Assembly (NCBI GenBank): GCA_002919235.1
Contig: PKEX01000025.1
Span: forward strand, 1-37,160
DNA: 37,160 nt
Direction of reading: 5' to 3'
From: Clostridia bacterium
GTDB taxonomy: Bacteria > Bacillota > Limnochordia > DTU080 > RSA5
Translations under genes and position numbers: made by a program
Shown here: positions 9,299-15,319 of the stretch, in pieces
How positions within the stretch are numbered: position 1 is the stretch's first letter
Layout of the letters: the number at the start of each line of letters is the position of its first letter
The notes under the pieces: generated by a model
Databases searched by the model: none
What the model was told of the DNA's origin: nothing
The model's input: the letters and a program-made list of their open reading frames with translations, nothing else

Positions 9299-10621
9299 TC
9301 AGGTGTCCTCGCCGGGCAACGCCTCGCCGACCAGGCTCTCGATAAACTGGCGGGCCGTGCGCGCCGAGCGGCCGTTCTGCCAGGCGGCCCACTGGAGGGC
9401 CATCTGGGCCAGGCGCTGGCGGTCGATCTCCAGGCCGTACTGGGCCGCCAGGGAGTCGACGATTTCCAGGTACTCTTTCTGCGACGGCGTGGGAAAGATG
9501 ATGGTGACGGCGAAGCGGTCGGCCAGCGACAGCTTTTCCTGGAGCGTGTCTTGGCTGCGAACGTCGTCGGCCGCGGTCCCCCACGCGCCGCCCCGGCGGT
9601 CGGAGAACTCTTCCTTAATGAGATGGCGGCGGTTGGACGTGGCGTACACCCGCACGTTGGGGGCTTGAGCCCGGACAGTGCCCTCCAGAAGCGCTTTGAG
9701 CTCCTTGTAGTCGGTTTCGCCGGCTTCGAACGAGAGGTCGTCGATGAATATGACGAACGCGAGCCCTCGCTGGCCCAGCCGCTCCACCACACGGTCCAGC
9801 TCTTCCAGGGCGCTCTTGGGCACTTCCACGAGGCGCAAGCCGTCGTCGGCAAAGCGGTGGGCCAGCGCCTTGACGGTGGCGCTCTTTCCCGTGCCGCGGT
9901 CGCCGTAGAGCAGCAGGTGGTGGGCGGGAAGCCCCTGGACCAGGCGGCGGGTGTTGGCGATGACCTGCTCCCGTTCGCTCTGGTAGCCGGTGAGGTGTTC
10001 GAGGCGGACGGGATCGGGATTCAGGACGGGCGCAAGGCCCTGCTCGTCCCACAGGAAGGTGTACGCGCCGTTGAAGGGGCCGGCCCCGGCGCTTCTCAAG
10101 TAGCGGGCGAGGTCCCCCGCAAGGGCGCTCCAGTCGCGCCCGCGGACAAGGGCCCGGACCACGGCTTCTCGTTCAGAGCGGCGGGGGATTGAAGGCTCGT
10201 CCGCCGGCAGCGCCCAGCTCCCGGCGGGCGCCGGCCCCAGCCCCGCGGCTTGCCGCACCGCCGCCAGCGCGCCCCGGGCCCTCGCGAGGAGGTCCAAATC
10301 GCGAGCGGCCGATTCGGCCAGCACGGGACCGGGGTCCTGGCCCTTCTCCGCGCTGAGGGTCCACAGGTTTTCGTCCCCCAGCACGGCGTCGATGAGCCAC
10401 GCCTCCCAGGGATCCGCCGCCTGCCGCAGGATGGGGCAGGTCCAAAGGCGCTGTTCCCGGGAAAGAAGGTAGAGCCATTCCCCGTAGAGATCGGCCGGGT
10501 CCGCTCCCGCCTCCGCCCGGGAGAGGAGCCGGACGAGAAGCGGGCGAGCCAGGAGCCCGCGGAAAAGAACGAGCCGGCGCAGGTCGAGGATGGGGCTTTG
10601 CCACGAAGAAGCGTCGCTCAC
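9299..10621 (-). CDS. DUF815-type AAA ATPase
   Basis: A 440-residue P-loop ATPase. The Walker A motif is GDRGTGKS at residues 240-247 (within HHLLLYGDRGTGKSATVKAL) and Walker B is FVIFIDDL at about 289-296. They are followed by the sensor-like VYATSNRRHLIKEEF and the C-terminal QNGRSARTARQFIESL expected of the DUF815 family. The first 200 residues are a helical domain with no known motif. Family members are cytoplasmic AAA proteins of unestablished function. The start is a GTG with GAGGGTGA upstream. It lies 91 bases after the ferredoxin gene, behind that gene's terminator, so it is probably a separate unit or read-through. Confidence 0.85.
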   Translation of the reverse strand: MSDASSWQSPILDLRRLVLFRGLLARPLLVRLLSRAEAGADPADLYGEWLYLLSREQRLWTCPILRQAADPWEAWLIDAVLGDENLWTLSAEKGQDPGPVLAESAARDLDLLARARGALAAVRQAAGLGPAPAGSWALPADEPSIPRRSEREAVVRALVRGRDWSALAGDLARYLRSAGAGPFNGAYTFLWDEQGLAPVLNPDPVRLEHLTGYQSEREQVIANTRRLVQGLPAHHLLLYGDRGTGKSATVKALAHRFADDGLRLVEVPKSALEELDRVVERLGQRGLAFVIFIDDLSFEAGETDYKELKALLEGTVRAQAPNVRVYATSNRRHLIKEEFSDRRGGAWGTAADDVRSQDTLQEKLSLADRFAVTIIFPTPSQKEYLEIVDSLAAQYGLEIDRQRLAQMALQWAAWQNGRSARTARQFIESLVGEALPGEDT

Positions 10622-10640
10622 GCGGTGTCACCCTCTTCTG

Positions 10641-10678
10641 AAGTGGAAAACGGGCCAAAGGAAGTCGCCTTTGGCCCG
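10641..10678 (-). terminator. Terminator of the ferredoxin gene
   Basis: CGGGCCAAAGG (10651-10661) pairs perfectly with CCTTTGGCCCG (10668-10678). On the minus strand the hairpin is followed by TTTTCCAC. It lies just before the GTG start of the ATPase gene. Confidence 0.8.
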
Positions 10679-10712
10679 GTTCGCCCAGGTGGAAGGATTG
10701 GCGGATCCGCCG

Positions 10713-11174
10713 TCACCCGGCGTACGAGAACGAGGAGGCCAGGCGCGGGTTTCGCACCGCGGCGGCCCGGTTCCCCTTGACGATGATGGCGTTCTTGGCG
10801 CACACCTCTTCGCACATCGCGCAGCCCACACACGCCTTGGGGTCGACGAGGCGCGCGATGCCGCCGAACGCCCGGTCGTCCAGCTCCAGGCAGTCGAAGG
10901 GGCAGATGTCCACGCAGAAATTGCAGCCGGTGCAAAGCTCTTCGATGACTTCGGGCTTGGGCCAGTCGGTGCGCTTCTTAATCCGCTCCGGCCGCACCCC
11001 TTGCGGGTTTTCGATGCACTCCTCGGGGCAGACGTACGTGCACGCGCCGCAGTCGATGCACAGGGCAGGGTTGATGTGGTGGAGCTCCTTGTTGACGCCC
11101 GTGATCGCGTCGACGGGGCAAACCTTGACGCAGGCCGTGCACCCGATGCAGTCCGCCGTAATGGTATGCGCCAT
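10713..11174 (-). CDS. Ferredoxin-like protein with four [4Fe-4S] motifs
   Basis: The 153-residue protein carries four cysteine motifs: CIGCTACVKVCP, CIDCGACTYVCP, CTGCNFCVDICP and CVGCAMCEEVCA. The first two form one bacterial-type 2[4Fe-4S] module. A linker of about 25 residues (ENPQGVRPERIKKRTDWPK) separates it from the second pair. It is likely a soluble electron carrier, or an electron-transfer subunit of an oxidoreductase encoded elsewhere, since no enzyme subunit lies next to it. RnfB-like proteins have membrane helices and are therefore unlikely. A GTG at 11183 is possible, but GGCGGTG is better spaced for the ATG at 11174. It diverges from the agr-like locus. Confidence 0.85.
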   Translation of the reverse strand: MAHTITADCIGCTACVKVCPVDAITGVNKELHHINPALCIDCGACTYVCPEECIENPQGVRPERIKKRTDWPKPEVIEELCTGCNFCVDICPFDCLELDDRAFGGIARLVDPKACVGCAMCEEVCAKNAIIVKGNRAAAVRNPRLASSFSYAG

Positions 11175-11486
11175 AGTGAGCACCGCCTTCTTTCGCCGGC
11201 GAGCCGCCGCCGGCGGGGATCGTCACCATATTACATAGATAGCCGCAAGCGCGCTTCAAAACATTTTCCGCGCACAGGGGTGAAGATCCTTTATGCTTAG
11301 GACCTAAGACCTATTTTACACAAGGTTTATGTAAGTTGCGGTTTGTTTCAAAGGAGATCTTGGGAACAAGTCGAAGGCATTCCACAAACCAGGGGACAGA
11401 ATACAGAGAGATATCATAATAAACCCTAAACAGCGAAAACTCTAACCTTTTGCCGCACACTTCCGGGTCCGCCGCGATGGGGGGCG
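11175..11486. other. AT-rich intergenic region between ferredoxin and agrB
   Basis: About 310 bases without a gene, visibly richer in A and T than the coding DNA on either side. It contains a candidate ferredoxin promoter (11230-11259, minus), a palindrome CTTAGG-A-CCTAAG (11296-11308), and overlapping direct copies of ACCTA (11302-11306 and 11309-11313). A -10-like CATAAT lies in the stretch ATATCATAATAAACC before agrB but has no good -35. This suggests an activator-dependent agrB promoter. No tRNA or known riboswitch was recognised. Confidence 0.6.
11230..11259 (-). promoter_or_regulatory. Candidate sigma-A promoter of the ferredoxin gene
   Basis: On the minus strand, TTGAAG (11259-11254) and TGTAAT (11235-11230) are separated by 18 bases, about 55 bases before the ATG. 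Confidence 0.45.
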
Positions 11487-12134
11487 ATGGAGATCGAAGC
11501 GCTGGCCAACAAGCTGGCCGCGGCCTTGGCAAGAGAGCTTTCCCTCTCGGAAGACGATCGCGACATCGCCGCATACGCGCTCCACGGAATCTTCTCCGTC
11601 TCGTTTTACCTGTCGACGCTTCTCATCTCCGCCTGGTTGCTCGGCCAATGGAAATACACGCTCATCGTCGCCGGCACCGTCGCCGTGCTGCGGACGTTCA
11701 TGGGCGGGGCCCACGCGAGCACGGCGTGGCGCTGCGGCCTCATCGGCGCCGCCATGATGAACGGGGGCGGCGCGCTGGCACGGGTGCTGGAGGCCGCCGT
11801 CTCCTGGGAACACCCCGGGCTGCCTCAAGCCGCCGCGGCCGCGTCGGCGCTGGCAGCGCTGGCGGCCATCGCCGCCTACTGTCCAGCCGACGTGCCGCAA
11901 AAGCCCATCACCGATCCCCGGCAGCGCCGCTGGCTGCGGTGGATCAGTGCGGCACTGGTGGCAGGCGCCTGGCTGCCCCTCACCCTGGCGGCGGCGCAAA
12001 GAGGGTGGGAGACCGTCTACTTCAGCGCCCAAGCGGGGCTCTGGATTCAACTCCTTTTGGTGACGCCGGTCGGGTTTGGGTGGAGCGGACGAGTCGATGC
12101 GTACCTCACTAAACTACTGCGAAAGGAGGAGTGA
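11487..12134 (+). CDS. agrB: AgrB-like membrane endopeptidase
   Basis: AgrB proteins are polytopic cysteine proteases that cut the C-terminal part off the AgrD precursor and form the thiolactone ring of the signal peptide. This 215-residue protein has the catalytic pair His76 and Cys83 in FMGGAHASTAWRC. The seven-residue spacing is the same as His77/Cys84 of Staphylococcus aureus AgrB. The preceding R-T-F-M-G-G-A-H context is also typical. About five hydrophobic segments follow a soluble N-terminal helix. The ATG follows GGGGGG. The stop lies six bases before the AgrD-like gene, and the last codons of agrB supply its ribosome site (GGAGG), so the two are likely coupled. Confidence 0.93.
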   Translation: MEIEALANKLAAALARELSLSEDDRDIAAYALHGIFSVSFYLSTLLISAWLLGQWKYTLIVAGTVAVLRTFMGGAHASTAWRCGLIGAAMMNGGGALARVLEAAVSWEHPGLPQAAAAASALAALAAIAAYCPADVPQKPITDPRQRRWLRWISAALVAGAWLPLTLAAAQRGWETVYFSAQAGLWIQLLLVTPVGFGWSGRVDAYLTKLLRKEE

Positions 12135-12140
12135 ATTGCG

Positions 12141-12263
12141 ATGAAACGAATTATTCTCTCGGCCATCATGGCGCTTCTCGGTGCGCTTGCCATGGCGAAC
12201 GTCGCTTCGGCCTGCTGGCTCGGGTACCACCAGCCGGAGCTGCCCAAGGCGCTGCGCAAGTAA
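12141..12263 (+). CDS. agrD: AgrD-like cyclic lactone autoinducer peptide precursor, 40 residues
   Basis: The ATG follows AAAGGAGGAGTGAATTGCG; translation gives 40 residues. Residues 1-24 are a hydrophobic/amphipathic leader starting MKRIILSAIM. The rest reads ACWLGYHQPELPKALRK. Aligned to S. aureus AgrD (CDFIMDEVEVPKEL), Cys25 and Pro35 have exactly the same separation (ten residues), and LPKAL matches VPKEL. By analogy AgrB would cut after Tyr29, leaving a five-membered ring C-W-L-G-Y closed by a thiolactone. The N-terminal end of the mature peptide cannot be fixed from sequence. The charged tail after the cut is shorter than in S. aureus. The call is supported by its position directly behind agrB. 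The exact signal structure is inference. Confidence 0.9.
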   Translation: MKRIILSAIMALLGALAMANVASACWLGYHQPELPKALRK

Positions 12264-12355
12264 AGCCTGAGGGCACCCTCGAACTTTCCACCCAAACCAC
12301 CGGGCCAGAAAGCCTTCGGCCGACCGGCGTCGCCGAAAGGAGTTGAATCGCGTCC

Positions 12356-12856
12356 GTGGAGGCCCTAACCACCCTCTTTCTCCATCATATCCCTGAAGCC
12401 TGCTTTTTTGCCCTTGCCGGTCTCGGCCTGGTCGGTTTCAAGACAGCGGCCCGCCAGTGGTTTCCCTTCGTATTGGCGTTTGGCATCGTGGTTCACGTGG
12501 CGCGACTCCAGTTCTTCCCCTGGCACGTCCCCGTGCTGGCCGCCCTGCAGGCGGTGGCGCAGCGCTATTATTTCCGGATTTCGTGGGTGACCAGCATCGG
12601 CGCCGTATTCGTCAGCCTGATCCTCCTCAATCTGGGCGAGGCGATGATCGCCCTCGCGGTCTTCCCGATCCTATCTCTTTCGGCACAGCAAGTGCTTCAC
12701 GACCCCGGCCTCTATGTCGCCATCGGGTGGGGGACCCAGATCCCGCTTGTGGTCGCGACGCTGGGAGTGTACCGCTGGGGCTGGGTGATTCTTCCCCTTC
12801 ATGGCGACGGCGGCGGAGCAGGGGTGGAGCGTTCCGCAACCGGAGAGAAAAGGTGA
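12356..12856 (+). CDS. Polytopic membrane protein of the agr-like locus (possible separate sensor domain)
   Basis: The protein has 166 residues and is mostly hydrophobic: likely membrane segments near 13-29, 35-50, 54-67, 77-103 and 117-140, then a short polar tail. I recognise no named family. AgrC receptors have an N-terminal domain of six or seven membrane helices followed by a kinase. Here the next gene encodes a kinase with only two helices. This protein may therefore supply the missing peptide-sensing membrane domain; that is inference. The GTG start is the first possible codon after an in-frame stop; GGAG lies 13 bases upstream, a long spacing. It ends six bases before the kinase gene, so the two are cotranscribed. 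Confidence 0.7.
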   Translation: MEALTTLFLHHIPEACFFALAGLGLVGFKTAARQWFPFVLAFGIVVHVARLQFFPWHVPVLAALQAVAQRYYFRISWVTSIGAVFVSLILLNLGEAMIALAVFPILSLSAQQVLHDPGLYVAIGWGTQIPLVVATLGVYRWGWVILPLHGDGGGAGVERSATGEKR

Positions 12857-12862
12857 GCCGAC

Positions 12863-13816
12863 TTGAGCAAGATCCCCATGGGCGGCCCGGAGCAGCAGGA
12901 GCAGCTGCTCCGCCGCCACGAAGATGCTCGATCCGCAGCAGAGCGCAAGGCGGAGTGGGCGTTCGCCGCCGCGATCATCCTCCTCGGCCTCACCACGCTC
13001 CTTTTCACCAGCATCAATCTCCGGTACTTCCTGGATGAACGGCCCCGGACCTCCAGCGAGGCGCAGCTGTCGTTAGTCTTGATGGCCATCGCCATCCTCA
13101 TCGCCATCGGCGTGGTGGTGGTCACGTCCTACGTGGTGCGGCTGATGAAGGCGGAGGCCCGGATCCGCCTGGAGATGGAGCGCCTGCAGAGCAAGGCCGA
13201 GCTGGCTGATTCCTTGCGGGAGCTGCGGCACGACTACGACAACCAGCTGACGGTGATCCTGGCCCTGCTCCAGCTGGGGCGAGTGGAGCGGGCCGTCGAC
13301 TACCTGCAGGGGATCGTGGGGCGCAGGCCCCACCTGATGGACGCTGAAGCCTCTTCCGCCGTCTTCGCCTTCTTGGGCGAGAAGGGCCTGGAGGCCGTCG
13401 AAAACCGGGTGGCCGTCCGGTATGAGCTCGAGCCCTGTCCCTTCCCCGAGGTTCCGGTGGACGTCATCACCCGGATCGTCGGCAACTTGTTCGACAACGC
13501 CGTCGAGGCGGCGGTGCAGGCGGAGGAAAGGGGCGAGGTCCGGGCCCGGGTCTTCGTGCGGGACGGCCGCTGGTGGTTTGAGATCTGGAACAACGGCGCC
13601 TCGATTCCCCCCGGAATGCTCCAGCGGATTTTCGAATCCGGCGTCACCACCAAGCGCGAGGCCGAAGGGCACGGGCTGGGCCTTGTCGTGGTACGCCGCC
13701 TCGTAGACACCCACCAAGGGCAGATCACCGTAGAGAGCCACCCCGAGCGCGGCACCACGTTCACCGTCTCGTTCGAGCTGGCGCCGGTCTATTCCAGCAG
13801 CTCTCACGACCGGTAA
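12863..13816 (+). CDS. GHKL sensor histidine kinase, AgrC/SpoOB-like
   Basis: The protein has 317 residues with two membrane segments at about 32-52 and 69-92. The H-box LRHDYDNQLTVI follows with His123, the phosphoacceptor context of the AgrC/CitS-type (SpoOB-like) kinases. The N-box is GNLFDNAVEAA at 207-217 and the G-box GHGLGLVVVRRL at 269-280. The loop between the membrane segments is short, so no sizeable extracellular sensor exists. The TTG start has AGGTGA at good spacing, using the end of the previous gene. No response regulator gene follows: the next gene is a protease with its own promoter. The partner must be encoded elsewhere. It probably reads the AgrD-derived peptide, together with the upstream membrane protein. 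Confidence 0.88.
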   Translation: MSKIPMGGPEQQEQLLRRHEDARSAAERKAEWAFAAAIILLGLTTLLFTSINLRYFLDERPRTSSEAQLSLVLMAIAILIAIGVVVVTSYVVRLMKAEARIRLEMERLQSKAELADSLRELRHDYDNQLTVILALLQLGRVERAVDYLQGIVGRRPHLMDAEASSAVFAFLGEKGLEAVENRVAVRYELEPCPFPEVPVDVITRIVGNLFDNAVEAAVQAEERGEVRARVFVRDGRWWFEIWNNGASIPPGMLQRIFESGVTTKREAEGHGLGLVVVRRLVDTHQGQITVESHPERGTTFTVSFELAPVYSSSSHDR

Positions 13817-13828
13817 TCATCGTCACTT

Positions 13829-13856
13829 TTGCCATGCCGCACCCGCATGGTACAAT
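13829..13856 (+). promoter_or_regulatory. Sigma-A-type promoter of the M48 protease gene
   Basis: TTGCCA (13829-13834) and TACAAT (13851-13856) are separated by 16 bases, between the kinase stop and the protease start. It makes the protease gene separable from the agr-like operon. Confidence 0.65.
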
Positions 13857-13903
13857 GAGTGGCAGCGGTGGGGGAAACCGGTTCGAGATGGGAGGAAAGG
13901 CCG

Positions 13904-14791
13904 ATGCGCGGCAGGCACCGGCGCGGGTTTCGCCTCTACGACCTTTCCGTGGTCCTGCTCTTGCTCCTCATCGCGGCGGCCGGATGGCTTTACGGAGGCC
14001 CGCCGGAAGAGGCGCAGCGGCGCCGCCAGGCGCTGGTGACCGGCATCGACAATTTCCTGGGAAATATGGGGACGCCCGAGGTCATCGCGCAGTACGGCGG
14101 CGTCGATGACGACCCGGCCATCAACGCCCGGGTGCAAGCGGTCTTCGCCAAGGTAGCTCCCGCCGCCCGGGAAATGCGGGGCGAACTCCGCTACGAGATC
14201 TCGGTCCTGAAATCGGAGATTCCCAACGCCTTTTCCCTGCCGGGAGGCCGGACGTTCATCACCCGCGGGCTGATCGAGCTCTTGGACGACGACGACGAGA
14301 TCGCCGGGGTGATCGGGCACGAGCTGGCCCACACGGTGCTGAGCCACGGTTCCAAAGCCTTCGGCAGGGACCTGGGCATGATCTTGTTTCTTGACTTCCT
14401 GGTCGACAAGGTCGAGCCCCATCAGCGGAAAGACGCGGCGGAGCTGGCCAGCCTCAGCTACGCTCTGGTGAGCACCGGCTACAGCCGGCAAGCGGAGAAC
14501 GAGGCGGACGAGCTGGGCTTTCTCTTTGCCGCCCGCGCCGGGTACGATCCGGTGGGCCTGGCGGACGCCTTGGAGAAGATCGAGGCGTGGCAGCGACAGC
14601 AGCCCAAAACGGGCGGGAGCCGGGAGGTTCCGGAGTTTTTCCGCACGCATCCTTTGACGGAAAACCGCGTCCGCCGGATCCGAAGCCTGGCCCAGGAAAT
14701 GGGGTACGACGTCTACGTCCCCGGCGATGCCGTCACGGAGGCGCTGCGCCGCTACCATCAAGAGCTGTTGGAAGCGGACGGCCAGGAGTGA
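13904..14791 (+). CDS. M48 family metalloprotease, membrane-anchored
   Basis: A zinc endopeptidase of 295 residues. The HEXXH site is H139-E-L-A-H143 in GVIGHELAHTVLSHG, and the third ligand is Glu200 in NEADELGF, as in the M48C (LoiP/BepA-like) proteases. Residues of about 12-31 (DLSVVLLLLLIAAAGWLYG) form one membrane anchor or uncleaved signal, so the protease domain faces outward. The frame opens at a GTG at 13859, but GGGAGGAAAGG lies before the ATG at 13904. Such proteases act on misfolded or surface proteins. Being next to the agr-like locus, a role in trimming the peptide is conceivable but unsupported, and it has its own promoter. Confidence 0.9.
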   Translation: MRGRHRRGFRLYDLSVVLLLLLIAAAGWLYGGPPEEAQRRRQALVTGIDNFLGNMGTPEVIAQYGGVDDDPAINARVQAVFAKVAPAAREMRGELRYEISVLKSEIPNAFSLPGGRTFITRGLIELLDDDDEIAGVIGHELAHTVLSHGSKAFGRDLGMILFLDFLVDKVEPHQRKDAAELASLSYALVSTGYSRQAENEADELGFLFAARAGYDPVGLADALEKIEAWQRQQPKTGGSREVPEFFRTHPLTENRVRRIRSLAQEMGYDVYVPGDAVTEALRRYHQELLEADGQE

Positions 14792-14843
14792 CCGCGCCGC
14801 AAAGCGCTGCGGCAGGCGGAGAAAGAGCAGCAAGAACGAAACA

Positions 14844-14887
14844 CGGGCGAACGCCGCATCCCGGCTCTGGGCCGCGGCGTTCGCCCG
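14844..14887. terminator. Bidirectional terminator between the M48 protease gene and trxA
   Basis: CGGGCGAACGCCGC (14844-14857) pairs perfectly over 14 bases with GCGGCGTTCGCCCG (14874-14887). It is followed by GCTTGTT on the plus side and TGTTTCGTTCTT on the minus side. Confidence 0.8.
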
Positions 14888-14917
14888 GCTTGTTATCCAG
14901 CGCTCGCGAGTGGGCGC

Positions 14918-15238
14918 CTATTGGAGGGCCGCTTCAAGCCGGCGGACCAGGGTGTCCTTGGACTGCAGGCCCACCATGGTGTCCACCAGCTCGCCGTTCT
15001 TGAAGATCAGCAGCGTGGGAATACCCATGATCCCGTATTCCATGGGCGTCTTCTGGTTCTCGTCCACGTTCATTTTGAGGATCTTGGCCCGGCCCTCATA
15101 CTCCTGGGCCAGCTCCTCCACGATCGGGCCGATGCGGCGGCAGGGGCCGCACCAGGGGGCCCAAAAGTCCACCAGCGCCACGCCCTGGTGCTGGAGGACC
15201 TCCTCCGCAAAAGTCTGGTCGGTTACTTCCTTGGCCAC
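14918..15238 (-). CDS. trxA: Thioredoxin
   Basis: A small dithiol-disulfide oxidoreductase of 106 residues with the classic active site W29-C-G-P-C33 in VDFWAPWCGPCR, the cis-proline segment GIPTLLIFKNGE, and KMNVDENQ. Length and motifs are those of cytoplasmic thioredoxin 1; there is no signal peptide. The start is a GTG with GGAGG about nine bases upstream. A single gene with its own terminator; the thioredoxin reductase gene is not in the window. Confidence 0.97.
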   Translation of the reverse strand: MAKEVTDQTFAEEVLQHQGVALVDFWAPWCGPCRRIGPIVEELAQEYEGRAKILKMNVDENQKTPMEYGIMGIPTLLIFKNGELVDTMVGLQSKDTLVRRLEAALQ

Positions 15239-15319
15239 AAGGCACGCCTCCTTGACAGTTCTCGAACCCCAGCATATCGAGAGTTTTCGATTAAACCCTA
15301 CCGTTTCGCGCTCTGTTTG

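Noticed and set aside
13904-14791. M48 protease as a dedicated AgrD-processing enzyme
   Set aside because: It has its own promoter and belongs to a broad quality-control family; proximity alone is not enough.
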